A DNA stretch of 64,000 nt, taken from Micromonospora sp. RP3T. Its GTDB lineage: Bacteria > Actinomycetota > Actinomycetes > Mycobacteriales > Micromonosporaceae. Of the stretch, positions 16,016 to 24,593 are shown one piece after another. Made by a program: the position numbers and the translations under genes. The stretch is taken from the NCBI RefSeq assembly GCF_003027925.1, contig NZ_PYPS01000004.1:124001-188000 (forward strand), given 5' to 3'. The number at the start of each line of letters is the position of its first letter. Position 1 is the first letter of the stretch. The notes beneath the pieces were generated by a model, which saw only the letters and a list, made by a program, of their open reading frames with translations, was not told the origin of the DNA and made no database searches.

Positions 16016-16633
16016 TCAGGCCTCCCGGCGGGGCTCCAGGTCGGCCAGGCGGGTCCGCCGCCCGCTGACCGCGTCGCGCACCTTGTCCAGCACCCCCACC
16101 GCCGGCTCGACGATCTTGTTCCACGGCGGCGTGGCCGGGGTGCCCGGGTGCGGCCGGGTGGGCGCCGCCTCCTCCGCGATCTCCCACCGGTTGCCCAACC
16201 GGATCAACTCGGCGTCGCTGGCCACCTCGCGCAGCGGCGTGACCAGCGCGGCCACCCGGCTGACATGCCGGCGGACCCGTTCCGCCACGTCGGCCAGCGC
16301 CGCGTCGTCCGGACCGGACAGCCCCTTCAACGCGGTCAGCAGCGCGGCGTCCGCCTCGATCTCCCGGCTGACCAGCTCGGCGCTCTCCGGCACCGCGGCC
16401 CGGGCGGCGGGGAAGAGGTACTGCTCCTCGGCGGAGAGGTGCCGCGACACCGCGGCGGTCAGCACGTCCAGCACCCGAGCGCGGCCGGCCGGGTCCAGCC
16501 CGGCGTCGGTCACCCGGTCGGCCAGGTCGAGCAGCGCACGGTGCTCGGCGTCCACGAGGTCGGCCAGGCTCCGCCCACCCGGCCGGTACCTGTCGTCGGC
16601 GGCGGGTGGGAGCGGCGGCAGGGGGACGGTCAT
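16016..16633 (-). CDS. Hemerythrin HHE-domain protein
   Basis: 205 residues. The helical HHE cation-binding pattern is visible: DAEHRALL (H31), SRHLSAEEQYLFPA (H65, E69), then REIEADAALL and the helix VRRHVSRVAAL. These domains bind a di-iron centre for oxygen, NO or iron sensing. The C-terminal 60 residues are a Pro/Arg-rich tail outside the domain. ATG 16633 has GAGGAGGG just upstream. Confidence 0.85.
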   Translation of the reverse strand: MTVPLPPLPPAADDRYRPGGRSLADLVDAEHRALLDLADRVTDAGLDPAGRARVLDVLTAAVSRHLSAEEQYLFPAARAAVPESAELVSREIEADAALLTALKGLSGPDDAALADVAERVRRHVSRVAALVTPLREVASDAELIRLGNRWEIAEEAAPTRPHPGTPATPPWNKIVEPAVGVLDKVRDAVSGRRTRLADLEPRREA

Positions 16634-16765
16634 GGTGCCCTCCTCGTGGGTGGCCGGAATCGTGGTGGCCGGAATCGATGTTCGGCGTTACCCTGCCGCG
16701 CGTCGGGCGAAACCGGGCCGCACCGCGCCGGCCGCCGCGACCGGTCCGACTGGTATAAGGAAGCG

Positions 16766-18085
16766 ATGACGACCTCCGCCTCACCCGAGCCCACCGACGA
16801 GGTCGTGGACCTCTGTCGGGACCTGCTGCGCATCGACACCACCAACACCGGGGACAACGACACCAGCGTGGGGGAGCGACGCGCGGCGGAGTACGTCGCG
16901 GAGAAGCTCGCCGAGGTCGGCGTGGCCGCCGAGATCCACGAGTCGGCGCCCGGGCGGGCCAACCTGGTCGCCCGCATCCCCGGCACCGAGCCCGACCGGG
17001 ACGCGCTGCTGGTGCACGGCCACCTCGACGTGGTGCCCGCCGACCCGGACGAGTGGTCGGTGCACCCGTTCTCCGGCGAGATCCGCGACGGCTACCTGTG
17101 GGGCCGCGGCGCGATCGACATGAAGGACTTCGACGCCATGGTGCTGGCCGTGGTGCGCGGCTGGCAGCGCGCCGGCGTCCGACCCCGCCGCGACATCGTG
17201 CTCGCCCTCACCGCCGACGAGGAGGCCGGCAGCGACTACGGCGCGCACTTCCTGGCCGAGCGCCACCGGGGCCTGTTCGACGGCTGCACCGAGGCGATCG
17301 GCGAGGTGGGTGGCTTCTCCTACTCGGTCGACGAGCAGCGCCGGCTCTACCTGATCGAGACCGCCGAGAAGGGCATCGACTGGCTGCGCCTGCACGCCCG
17401 GGGACGGCCCGGACACGGCTCGATGATGCACGACGGCAACGCGGTGACCGCGCTCGCCGAGGCGGTCGCCCGGATCGGCCGGCACCGCTTCCCGATGGTG
17501 ATGACCGACACCGTACGCGCGTTCCTGGCCGAGGTCTCCGACGTGCTCGGCATCGAGATCGACCCGGACGACCCGGAGACCGCGATCGCCAAGCTCGGCC
17601 CGATCGCGAACATCATCGGCGCGACGATCCGCAACACCGCCAACCCGACCCGGCTGGCCGCCGGCTACAAGGACAACGTCATCCCCGGCCGGGCCACCGC
17701 CACCATCGACTGCCGCAGCCTGCCCGGGCAGAGCGAGGAGCTGGAACGGCAGTTGCGGGAGCTGGTCGGGCCGGACATCGCGATCGAGTACGTGCAGCGC
17801 CAGCCGGCCCTGGAGACCACGTTCGACGGGGACCTGGTGGCGCAGATGTCCGCCGCGCTGCGCGCCGAGGACCCGGGCGCGCACCCGGTGCCGTACATGC
17901 TCTCCGGCGGCACCGACGCCAAGGCGTTCTCCCCACTCGGCATCCGCTGCTTCGGGTTCGCGCCGCTGCGGCTGCCGGCCGACCTCAATTTCTCCGGCCT
18001 GTTCCACGGCATCGACGAGCGGGTTCCGCTGGACGGACTACAGTTCGGCGTGCGGGTTCTCGACCGCTTCCTCCGCAACTGCTGA
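16766..18085 (+). CDS. M20 family metallopeptidase
   Basis: 439 residues. Zinc-binding motifs are intact: LVHGHLDVVP (H86, D88), GRGAIDMKD (bridging D118), ALTADEEAGS (catalytic E152, ligand E153), and the C-terminal SGGTDAK. A dimerisation domain occupies the middle (RGRPGHGSMMH onward). M20 enzymes are cytoplasmic di-zinc peptidases or deacylases; the actinobacterial group is usually annotated M20/M25/M40 peptidase and the substrate is unknown. TATAAG and AAGG lie upstream of ATG 16766, so a short or leaderless transcript is possible. Confidence 0.9.
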   Translation: MTTSASPEPTDEVVDLCRDLLRIDTTNTGDNDTSVGERRAAEYVAEKLAEVGVAAEIHESAPGRANLVARIPGTEPDRDALLVHGHLDVVPADPDEWSVHPFSGEIRDGYLWGRGAIDMKDFDAMVLAVVRGWQRAGVRPRRDIVLALTADEEAGSDYGAHFLAERHRGLFDGCTEAIGEVGGFSYSVDEQRRLYLIETAEKGIDWLRLHARGRPGHGSMMHDGNAVTALAEAVARIGRHRFPMVMTDTVRAFLAEVSDVLGIEIDPDDPETAIAKLGPIANIIGATIRNTANPTRLAAGYKDNVIPGRATATIDCRSLPGQSEELERQLRELVGPDIAIEYVQRQPALETTFDGDLVAQMSAALRAEDPGAHPVPYMLSGGTDAKAFSPLGIRCFGFAPLRLPADLNFSGLFHGIDERVPLDGLQFGVRVLDRFLRNC

Positions 18086-18146
18086 CCGCGCCCGCCGCGG
18101 CGCCGTCGGCGCGGAACCTGCCCCCATCGCGAAGGGACTGCCTCAC

Positions 18147-18800
18147 ATGACCGACCAGCACGGTGAGCTGGACGCCGCCCTCGAGCGGGTGATCGACGCG
18201 GCCCGAGCCCACCTGGCCGCCGTCCGGGCCGCCCAGGGCCGGATCGACGACGACGCCGTCTGGCAGGCGTACGTCGCGTTGAACAACGCCTCCTTCGCCT
18301 ACGACGAGCAGTTGCTCGACGCGTTCGGCGAGGTGACGCCCTGGGACGTCGAGTCGATCGACCCGGACGAGGCCGACGAGCGCTTCGGCGCGGTCGAGGG
18401 CGGCGAGCCCACCGACCCGCACCCCCGGGTGATCTCGGTGCGGCAGCGCCGCGACTACCGGGTCCCCAGCGTCGCCGCGCTGCTCCGGGTCGCCGAGGCG
18501 GCCCGCCGGGAAGGCACCCCGGAGGAGGACGAGCCGGCGCCGGTCGAGGGCGTCGGCGAGGCGGTGCTGGAGCTGTTGCAGAGCGGCGACGGCTCGCTGT
18601 CCGCGCTCGACGTGCCGGAACTGGAGCCGCTCGACGGCGTGGTCATGGTCAGCGAGGTCGGCACCCCGGTCGACCTGGAGTCGTTCGACGACGACGACCC
18701 GGTCGGCCCGTTCCAGCCGGCCGTCGACGACCGGCTGGTCGGGCGGCTCGACGAGCACCCGTTCCTGGAGGTCGACGAGGAGCACGACCACGCCCACTAG
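18147..18800 (+). CDS. Acidic conserved hypothetical protein
   Basis: 217 residues, strongly acidic (many Asp/Glu, especially after residue 120). The N-terminal 60 residues are helical with YVALNNASFAYDEQLLDAFGEVTPWDVE. No catalytic motif, membrane segment or signal. GAAGGGA precedes ATG 18147. It follows the M20 peptidase by 61 nt and ends in a strong hairpin terminator. It resembles conserved acidic actinobacterial proteins of unknown role; no family name is claimed. Confidence 0.7.
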   Translation: MTDQHGELDAALERVIDAARAHLAAVRAAQGRIDDDAVWQAYVALNNASFAYDEQLLDAFGEVTPWDVESIDPDEADERFGAVEGGEPTDPHPRVISVRQRRDYRVPSVAALLRVAEAARREGTPEEDEPAPVEGVGEAVLELLQSGDGSLSALDVPELEPLDGVVMVSEVGTPVDLESFDDDDPVGPFQPAVDDRLVGRLDEHPFLEVDEEHDHAH

Positions 18801-18810
18801 GCCGTGCTCG

Positions 18811-18844
18811 CCCCGGGGCCGCACCGCACGGCGCGGCCCCGGGG
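18811..18844. terminator. Bidirectional hairpin terminator
   Basis: CCCCGGGGCCGC / GCGGCCCCGGGG, a perfect 12-bp stem with a 10-nt loop, between the convergent stops at 18800 and 18855. Confidence 0.6.
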
Positions 18845-18854
18845 ACGGCCCGGC

Positions 18855-19046
18855 TCAGTACGACAGGCCGGGCTGCGGCTTGTTCACCACCCGGCGTCGC
18901 AGCATCACCTGCCGGGTGCCGTCCCGGTAGAGCCGCACCCGGGCCAACTCCCAGCCGGAGAACTCCGCCTGGATCGCCAGTTGCGCCGCGGCGGTCAACC
19001 GATCGACATTCGAAGGCAACCGCAGCGGCGCGTACTCGTAGTCCAT
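18855..19046 (-). CDS. DUF5703 family small protein
   Basis: 63 residues. MDYEYAPLRLP followed by WELARVRLYRDGTRQVMLRRRV is the pattern of the small actinobacterial DUF5703 family. The start is set at the MDYEY methionine because family members begin there; an in-frame ATG three codons earlier (19055) is possible. No function is known. It lies downstream of the aldo/keto reductase on the same strand. Confidence 0.75.
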   Translation of the reverse strand: MDYEYAPLRLPSNVDRLTAAAQLAIQAEFSGWELARVRLYRDGTRQVMLRRRVVNKPQPGLSY

Positions 19047-19125
19047 GGCATCCATGCTGCCCAGCCCGGCGGCGCTCCGCCACCCCCGGACGGTGACCCC
19101 GGTCGCCCCGCCACCGCCCGACCGG

Positions 19126-20097
19126 TCAGCCGTCCCGTTCCGGATACCCGATCGGCACCGCGGAGACGTCGTCCAACGCCGTGACGATCTCGTCCGGCAG
19201 CGTCATCCGTTCCACCTGGAGCGCGCCGAGGAGCTGCCCCACCGTGCGGGCACCGAGGATCGGCGCGGTCACGCCCGGCCGGTCCCGGATCCAGGCCAGC
19301 GCCACCTCCAGCGGCGACACGCCGAGCCCGCCGGCGGCGATCGCCACCGCCTCCACGATGCTGGAGCACCGGGGCTCCAGGTACCTGCCGACGAACCGGT
19401 CGAAGTGCGGCGACACCGCCCGCGAGTCCGCCGGGCGGCCGTTGCGGTACTTGCCGGTGAGCACCCCCCGGCCCAGCGGCGACCAGGGCAGCACGCCCAG
19501 CCCCATCTCGGCGCAGGCCGGCAGCACCTCGCGTTCGATGCCGCGCTCCAGCAGCGAATACTCCACCTGGGCGGCGACCACCGGGGCGCGCCCCGGCCAG
19601 GCGGCCTGCCAGGCGGCGGCCCGGGCGGTCTGCCAACCGGAGAAGTTCGACACGCCGACGTACCGGGCCCGGCCGCTGGACACCGCATGGTCCAGCGCGG
19701 CGAGCGTCTCCTCCAGCGGCGTGTCCGGGTCGTACCCGTGCGCCTGCCACAGGTCGACGTGGTCGGTGCCGAGCCGGCGCAGCGACGCGTCGAGCGTGCG
19801 CAGCAGGTGCCCGCGCGAGCCGTCCCGGCGTCGGCCGCTGCCCGGCCGCAGCCCCGCCTTGGTGGCGATGAGCAGCTCGTCGCGGTCGACCAGGCTGCCC
19901 AGCAGGGAGCCGATCACCGACTCGGCGTCGCCGTCGGCGAACACGTCGGCGGTGTCGACGAGGTTGCCACCCGCGTCGAGGTAGCTCTTCAGCTGGGCGG
20001 CCGCGTCGTCGGCGTCGGTGTCCCGTCCCCAGGTCATGGTGCCGAGCGCGAGCCGCGAAACCGCCAGCCCGCTTCGGCCGAGCGGTCGCTGTTGCAT
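19126..20097 (-). CDS. Aldo/keto reductase with Phe in place of the catalytic Tyr
   Basis: 323 residues, the (beta/alpha)8 aldo/keto reductase fold: RPLGRSGLAVSRLALGTMTWG, VDTADVFADG, LLIATKAG, DLWQAHGYD, VSNFSGWQ, EYSLLERGIE. In the catalytic tetrad the Asp (D48), Lys (K80) and His (H120) are present, but the position normally Tyr (DTADVY) reads Phe53, codon TTC. That would impair normal acid catalysis; it may be a variant or an NADPH-binding relative. A TAAGGT hexamer 6 nt before the ATG suggests a leaderless transcript. Confidence 0.88.
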   Translation of the reverse strand: MQQRPLGRSGLAVSRLALGTMTWGRDTDADDAAAQLKSYLDAGGNLVDTADVFADGDAESVIGSLLGSLVDRDELLIATKAGLRPGSGRRRDGSRGHLLRTLDASLRRLGTDHVDLWQAHGYDPDTPLEETLAALDHAVSSGRARYVGVSNFSGWQTARAAAWQAAWPGRAPVVAAQVEYSLLERGIEREVLPACAEMGLGVLPWSPLGRGVLTGKYRNGRPADSRAVSPHFDRFVGRYLEPRCSSIVEAVAIAAGGLGVSPLEVALAWIRDRPGVTAPILGARTVGQLLGALQVERMTLPDEIVTALDDVSAVPIGYPERDG

Positions 20098-20103
20098 GCG
20101 TGA

Positions 20104-20109
20104 ACCTTA
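20104..20109 (-). promoter_or_regulatory. -10 hexamer TAAGGT for leaderless aldo/keto reductase
   Basis: TAAGGT on the minus strand ends 6 nt before ATG 20097. Confidence 0.4.
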
Positions 20110-20259
20110 TTTCGAAGCCGGCGTCACGGATATCCTCGCCGCAGTCAACTTCCCGCGCGACCGCAGTCGGGTGTGACGTGTTCGGGCGAGCCGGTCGTCG
20201 GTGGCCCCACCGGCATTGCGTAACCTGATGCGACCTGTGGTGCGGACGGTGGGAGGATC

Positions 20260-21312
20260 ATGCGACTCGGGCTCAGCCTCGGATACCAGACGGCGTGGAG
20301 CACGCCCGCCGACCACCTGGCGCTCGCCCAGGAGGCGGACCGCCTCGGCTACTCGGTGGTGTGGGCCGCGGAGGCGTACGGCTCCGACTCGCCGAGCATG
20401 CTGGCGTGGATGGCCGGGCAGACGGAGCGGATCGACCTCGGCTCCGCGGTCATGCAGATCCCGGCCCGCACCCCGGCGATGACCGCGATGACCGCGACCA
20501 CCATCGACGCGCTCTCCGGCGGCCGGTTCCGGCTCGGCCTGGGCGTCTCCGGCCCGCAGGTCTCCGAGGGCTGGCACGGGGTGCGGTTCGCCAAGCCGCT
20601 GGCCCGCACCCGGGAGTACGTCGACATCGTCAAGCTCGCGGTGGCCCGCAAGGAGGTCGCCTACGACGGCGAGCACTACACGCTGCCGCTGCCGGACGGC
20701 CCGGGGAAGGCGCTGCGACTGGGCTTCCATCCGCCGCGCGCGCACATCCCGATCTACCTGGCCGCGGTCGGTCCGAAGAACCTGGAACTGGCCGGCGAGA
20801 TCGCCGACGGCTGGCTGGCCGTCTTCTACGCCCCGGAGTTCGCCGAGGAGCAGCTCGCCTCGGTCCGGGCCGGGCGGGTCGCCGCCGGCAAGGAGCTGGC
20901 CGGCTTCGACGTGGTGCCGTCCGTGCCGGTGGTGGTCGGCGACGACGTCGCCACCTGCGCCGAGCTGGTCCGCTGGTACGCCGCGCTCTACGTGGGCGGG
21001 ATGGGCAGCCGGAAGCAGAACTTCTACAACCAGCTCGCCACCCGGATGGGCTACGGCGACGCGGCCCGCGAGGTGCAGGATCTCTACCTGGCCAAGCGGC
21101 AGCGGGACGCGGCGGCCGCGGTGCCGATGGAGTTCATCGACCGGACGTCGCTGCTCGGCCCGAAGGAACGCATCGCCGAGCGGATGCGGGAGTACGCCGC
21201 CGCCGGCGTGACCACGCTGTCGGTGACACTGTTCGTGGCCGACCGGGACAGCGGCGTGCAGACGCTGCGTACCGTCGCCGAGGCTCTCGACCTCTCCGGG
21301 GTCGGCGAGTGA
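20260..21312 (+). CDS. LLM-class F420-dependent oxidoreductase
   Basis: 350 residues of a bacterial-luciferase-like (LLM) TIM barrel: [68 protein letters not shown] and [22 protein letters not shown] are hallmark strands of the F420-using branch. It would reduce or oxidise an unknown substrate with coenzyme F420. GGGAGG precedes ATG 20260. Its TGA overlaps the GTG of uppP (GTGA), so the two are coupled; this pairing also occurs in other actinobacteria. Confidence 0.9.
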   Translation: MRLGLSLGYQTAWSTPADHLALAQEADRLGYSVVWAAEAYGSDSPSMLAWMAGQTERIDLGSAVMQIPARTPAMTAMTATTIDALSGGRFRLGLGVSGPQVSEGWHGVRFAKPLARTREYVDIVKLAVARKEVAYDGEHYTLPLPDGPGKALRLGFHPPRAHIPIYLAAVGPKNLELAGEIADGWLAVFYAPEFAEEQLASVRAGRVAAGKELAGFDVVPSVPVVVGDDVATCAELVRWYAALYVGGMGSRKQNFYNQLATRMGYGDAAREVQDLYLAKRQRDAAAAVPMEFIDRTSLLGPKERIAERMREYAAAGVTTLSVTLFVADRDSGVQTLRTVAEALDLSGVGE

Positions 21313-22145
21313 CCTGGATCGAGGCCATCGTCCTGGGCGTCGTCCAGGGGCTGACGGAGTTCCTGCCGGTGTCGTCCTCCGGCCACCTGCGGATCACCTC
21401 GGCGATCTTCTTCGGCCGCGACGCGGGCGCGTCGTTCACCGCGGTGACCCAGCTCGGCACCGAGGCCGCGGTGCTGATCTACTTCTTCAAGGACATCTGG
21501 CGGATCGTCCGGACCTGGTGCCTGGGCCTGGTGGACCGTTCGGTGCGCTCCAGCCTCGACTACCGGATGGGCTGGTACGTCATCGTCGGCACGATCCCGA
21601 TCGGGATCCTCGGGCTGCTCTTCAAGGACCAGATCCGCACCGCCGGCCGCAACCTCTACCTCATCTCCTTCACGTTGATCTTCTTCGCCCTGGTGCTCGC
21701 GTTCGCCGAGTACTGGGGTCGGCAGACCCGCACGCTGGAGAACTTCCGGATGCGGGACGGCGTGGCGATGGGGCTGGGGCAGGCGATGGCGCTCATCCCG
21801 GGTGTCTCCCGGTCCGGCGGCACGCTGACCGTCGGCCTGTTCCTCAACCTCACCCGGGAGACCGCGGCCCGTTACTCGTTCCTGTTGGCCATTCCGGCCG
21901 TGGTGATCTCCGGCGTGTTCAGCCTGCCGGACGTCTTCGAGCCGTCCGCGCCGGGCACCGCCGCGCCGAGCGTGGCCCAGATGGTGGTGGCCACGCTGAT
22001 CGCGTTCGCCATCGGGTACGCGGCCATCGCCTGGCTGTTGCGATACGTCGCGCACCACACGCTCTACCTGTTCGTGATCTACCGGGTGGCGCTCGGCACG
22101 CTGGTGCTCTGCCTGCTGCTCACCGGCACGATCAGCGCCACCTGA
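21309..22145 (+). CDS. uppP: Undecaprenyl-diphosphatase UppP (BacA)
   Basis: 278 residues, integral membrane with about seven hydrophobic helices. Signature motifs are intact: [17 protein letters not shown] near residues 10-27 and PGVSRSGGT near 164-172, which carry the catalytic Glu, Ser, His and Arg. It dephosphorylates undecaprenyl diphosphate to recycle the lipid carrier for peptidoglycan and gives bacitracin resistance. The GTG start overlaps the preceding TGA by 4 nt; no later in-frame start would keep the first motif. Confidence 0.95.
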   Translation: MTWIEAIVLGVVQGLTEFLPVSSSGHLRITSAIFFGRDAGASFTAVTQLGTEAAVLIYFFKDIWRIVRTWCLGLVDRSVRSSLDYRMGWYVIVGTIPIGILGLLFKDQIRTAGRNLYLISFTLIFFALVLAFAEYWGRQTRTLENFRMRDGVAMGLGQAMALIPGVSRSGGTLTVGLFLNLTRETAARYSFLLAIPAVVISGVFSLPDVFEPSAPGTAAPSVAQMVVATLIAFAIGYAAIAWLLRYVAHHTLYLFVIYRVALGTLVLCLLLTGTISAT

Positions 22146-22162
22146 TCCGCTCCGGACACGCC

Positions 22163-22196
22163 GAAGGCCGGCACCCCACCCGGGGTGCCGGCCTTC
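22163..22196. terminator. Bidirectional hairpin terminator
   Basis: GAAGGCCGGCACCCC / GGGGTGCCGGCCTTC, a perfect 15-bp stem with a 4-nt loop, between uppP (stop 22145) and the convergent gene ending at 22203. Confidence 0.75.
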
Positions 22197-22202
22197 GCGG
22201 TG

Positions 22203-22784
22203 TCAGCTGTTCCAGTGCTCGGCGACGAGGTCGGCGGCCTGCTGCTCCCACTGCGCGTAGTGGTCGGGGTAGGCGCTGACCTGGACGGTCTGCGCCGCCT
22301 GGGTCAGCGGCATGTCCTGCCAGCCGTCGACCTGCTTGAGGCCCTTGAGGAAGGCCAGGGTGGCGTACTCGGGGTCGGTGATCTGCTCGACCGTGCCCCA
22401 CCCGGAGGACGGGCGCTGCTGGAACAGGCCCTGCGAGTCGTGGTCGTTGCGGTCGCCGAGGTGGCCGAGGTTCTCCAGCTTCGACTCCTGCAGGGCGGTG
22501 GCGATGGAGACCACCGCGGCGCGCTCGTCCATGCCGGCCTTCTTGGTGGCGGCGATGATCGCCTTGACGTTGGCGGTCTGCTCGTCGTCGAGGTCGATGC
22601 GGGACTGGGCGCCCTGCACGCCGTGCGGGACGAGCGCGGCGGTGTCGAGCTTCGTCTGCACGGCCACGGCGCTCTCGCGCGGGGTGGGCGTGGTGTCCTG
22701 GTGGTTCAGCGGGCCGGCGGCCAGGCCACCGGCGACGGTCAGACCGGCGATACCGAGGATGCTCTTACGCAGCATGGTGTTCAT
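22203..22784 (-). CDS. Secreted lysozyme/transglycosylase-fold protein
   Basis: 193 residues. An N-terminal signal peptide (MLRKS, then ILGIAGLTVAGGLAAGP) is followed by a small globular domain. NVKAIIAATKKAGMDERAAVVSIATALQESKLENL, GLFQQRPSSGWG and YATLAFLKGL fit the lysozyme-like fold of actinobacterial secreted proteins; the Glu in ALQESK sits where the catalytic Glu of transglycosylases lies. Probable role in peptidoglycan turnover. The upstream ATG at 22784 has GGAG 6 nt before it; a second in-frame ATG lies three codons on. Confidence 0.7.
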   Translation of the reverse strand: MNTMLRKSILGIAGLTVAGGLAAGPLNHQDTTPTPRESAVAVQTKLDTAALVPHGVQGAQSRIDLDDEQTANVKAIIAATKKAGMDERAAVVSIATALQESKLENLGHLGDRNDHDSQGLFQQRPSSGWGTVEQITDPEYATLAFLKGLKQVDGWQDMPLTQAAQTVQVSAYPDHYAQWEQQAADLVAEHWNS

Positions 22785-23066
22785 GGGGGCTCCGTTCGGG
22801 GGTCGACGCACCGGGTGGGGTGCGTGGCACCGTCAGGCGCTCGTCTCGGGGGATCCGGCCGGGCCACGGGGCGGGGCCTCGTCGTGGCTACCGAACCGGG
22901 TGCAACGACCGGCGCCCCACCGTCATTCCCGGGGCGGCCCGGGGGCGGGACAGCTGCGTGCCGTTCACCCGGTTACAACGCCGCCCACCCCCCGCCGATT
23001 CCGCCCGACGGGTGCCACCCACCACCCCCGAACCGGACACCCACCCCAAACGCCCCGTCCGCCCCG

Positions 23067-23125
23067 GTGATCATGAAGTTGGCGGCGCGCGGTGTCCGGT
23101 TCGTCACCGTCAACCTCATGATCAC
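23067..23125. repeat. Imperfect inverted repeat with GTGATCATGAAGTTG arms
   Basis: GTGATCATGAAGTTG (23067-23081) and CAACCTCATGATCAC (23111-23125) are complementary at 14 of 15 positions, 29 bp apart. Each arm contains the palindrome TGATCA. The AT-richer arms stand out from the surroundings. It could be a dispersed intergenic element or a regulator site for the divergent genes. Confidence 0.6.
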
Positions 23126-23188
23126 GGCGGCGGTGACGTCGGGTGGGGGTGTGCGGTGGCGGGTCCGCTGTCGGGGGTGGGTACGGCC

Positions 23189-23194
23189 TAGGGT
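23189..23194 (+). promoter_or_regulatory. -10 hexamer TAGGGT for leaderless histidine phosphatase
   Basis: TAGGGT ends 7 nt before GTG 23202; no ribosome site lies between. Confidence 0.5.
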
Positions 23195-23201
23195 GGTCAG
23201 C

Positions 23202-23906
23202 GTGGCGACCCTTCTGCTCTTGCGACACGGCCGGACGACCGCGAACGCCGACGGCGGCCTGGCCGGCCGGCAACCGGTCGAGCTGGACGACACCGGCCGG
23301 GCCCAGGCCACGGCCGTCGGCGGGCGCCTCGCCGGGCTGCCGCTCGCGGCGGTGGTGAGCAGCCCGCTGATCCGCTGCCGGCAGACCCTCGACCTGGCGT
23401 TGCCCGGCGTCGAGCCGGTGGTCGAGGAGGGCCTGATCGAGTGCGGCTACGGCGCCTGGGAGGGGCAGGCCCTGAAGAAGCTGGCGAAGGAGCCGCTCTG
23501 GCCGGTGGTGCAGCAGCACCCCAGCGCCGCCGCCTTCCCGGAAGGCGAGTCGATGGCGGCGATGTCCGCGCGGGCGGTCGCGGCGGTGCGGGCGTGGGAC
23601 GCGCGCGTCACGGCGGAGCACGGGCCTGAGGCGGTCTGGCTGGCGTGCAGCCACGGCGACGTGATCAAGGCGATCGTGGCCGACGCGCTCGGCGTACACC
23701 TGGATCTCTTCCAGCGGATCGTGGCCGACCCGGCGTCGGTCACGGCGATCCGCTACACGCCGCTGCGACCGTTCCTGGTGCGGCTCAACGACACCGGCGG
23801 CGACCTGTCGACGCTGGTCCCGCCGCCGCGCAAGCGTCGCCGGCGGGCGGTGCGGGCGACCGGGTCGGACGCGGCGGTGGGCGGCGGCGCGGGGGCGGCG
23901 CGGTGA
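23202..23906 (+). CDS. Histidine phosphatase (phosphoglycerate mutase-like, MSMEG_4193 type)
   Basis: 234 residues. LLLLRHGRT at residues 4-12 carries the catalytic His9; SSPLIRCRQT and WLACSHGDVI supply the second Arg and His, and the VEEGLIECGYGAWEG segment is typical of the acid/base region. Members dephosphorylate small substrates; actinobacterial ones are called putative phosphomutases. It has a basic, Arg-rich disordered tail (RKRRRRAVRA). Conserved order uppP, phosphatase, DUF3090, mshC supports orthology to Rv2135c. The leaderless GTG 23202 follows a TAGGGT -10. Confidence 0.88.
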   Translation: MATLLLLRHGRTTANADGGLAGRQPVELDDTGRAQATAVGGRLAGLPLAAVVSSPLIRCRQTLDLALPGVEPVVEEGLIECGYGAWEGQALKKLAKEPLWPVVQQHPSAAAFPEGESMAAMSARAVAAVRAWDARVTAEHGPEAVWLACSHGDVIKAIVADALGVHLDLFQRIVADPASVTAIRYTPLRPFLVRLNDTGGDLSTLVPPPRKRRRRAVRATGSDAAVGGGAGAAR

Positions 23907-23989
23907 GCCGGCCGACCGCGGCGGTCCGGCGTGTTGCGCTCTGGGCGGATTCGGCGTCGGTGGGCTGCGCGGTGCTTCCGCGCTCCGGA

Positions 23990-23995
23990 TAGGGT
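23990..23995 (+). promoter_or_regulatory. -10 hexamer TAGGGT for leaderless DUF3090 gene
   Basis: TAGGGT ends 7 nt before ATG 24003. Confidence 0.5.
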
Positions 23996-24002
23996 CGTGG
24001 GT

Positions 24003-24593
24003 ATGACGCACCAGGTGCACGCGTTCGAGCCGCCGGAGCGGTTCGTCGCCGGAACGGTCGGCCCGCCGGGGGAGCGCACCTTCTTCCTCCAGGCGCGTGG
24101 CGGCGGCCGGCTGGTCAGCGTCGCGCTGGAGAAGGTCCAGGTGTCGCTGCTCGCCGAGAAGCTGGAGGAGTTGCTCTCCGAGGCGCAACGCCGGTTCGGG
24201 GTGAAGCTGCCGGAGGCCGCTCCGGTGGTGCTGGGCGACAACGAACCGCTCGACACCCCGGTCGACGAGGAGTTCCGGGTCGGCACGCTCGGCCTGGCGT
24301 TCGACGTGGACACCGCCACCGTGGTGATCGAGGCGATCGCCGTGGGCGAGGCGGAGACCGAGGTCGAGCTGGGCGAGGCGGAGTCCGACGAGGTCGAGAT
24401 CGACGAGGAGCCGGACGAGCCCGACGACGACCTCGACCGGCTCCGGGTGCGGCTGACCCCCGAGGCGACCCGCGAGTTCATCGAGCGCGCCAAGCGGGTG
24501 GTCAACGCCGGCCGGCCGCCCTGCCCGCTCTGCGGCCAGCCGCTCGACCCGGCCGGTCACCTCTGCCCCCGGCACAACGGCTATCACCGGTGA
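24003..24593 (+). CDS. DUF3090 family protein
   Basis: 196 residues. QVHAFEPPERFVAGTVGPPGERTFFLQAR and the acidic central run are typical of DUF3090; the C-terminus CPLCGQPLDPAGHLCPRHNGY is a zinc ribbon (two CxxC-like pairs with His). Function unknown. It is followed by an overlapping SCO1664-like gene (GTGA), a conserved pair near mshC. The start ATG 24003 is preceded only by a TAGGGT -10, so the mRNA is probably leaderless. Confidence 0.9.
   Translation: MTHQVHAFEPPERFVAGTVGPPGERTFFLQARGGGRLVSVALEKVQVSLLAEKLEELLSEAQRRFGVKLPEAAPVVLGDNEPLDTPVDEEFRVGTLGLAFDVDTATVVIEAIAVGEAETEVELGEAESDEVEIDEEPDEPDDDLDRLRVRLTPEATREFIERAKRVVNAGRPPCPLCGQPLDPAGHLCPRHNGYHR

Larger units (their letters stand above)
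22785..23201. other. 417-bp gene-free region between divergent genes
   Basis: The stretch between the secreted lysozyme-like gene (minus) and the histidine phosphatase (plus). Codon bias and start sites do not support a gene. It is C-rich near 22980-23060, contains the imperfect inverted repeat at 23067-23125, and ends in a -10 hexamer for the phosphatase gene. Confidence 0.6.
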
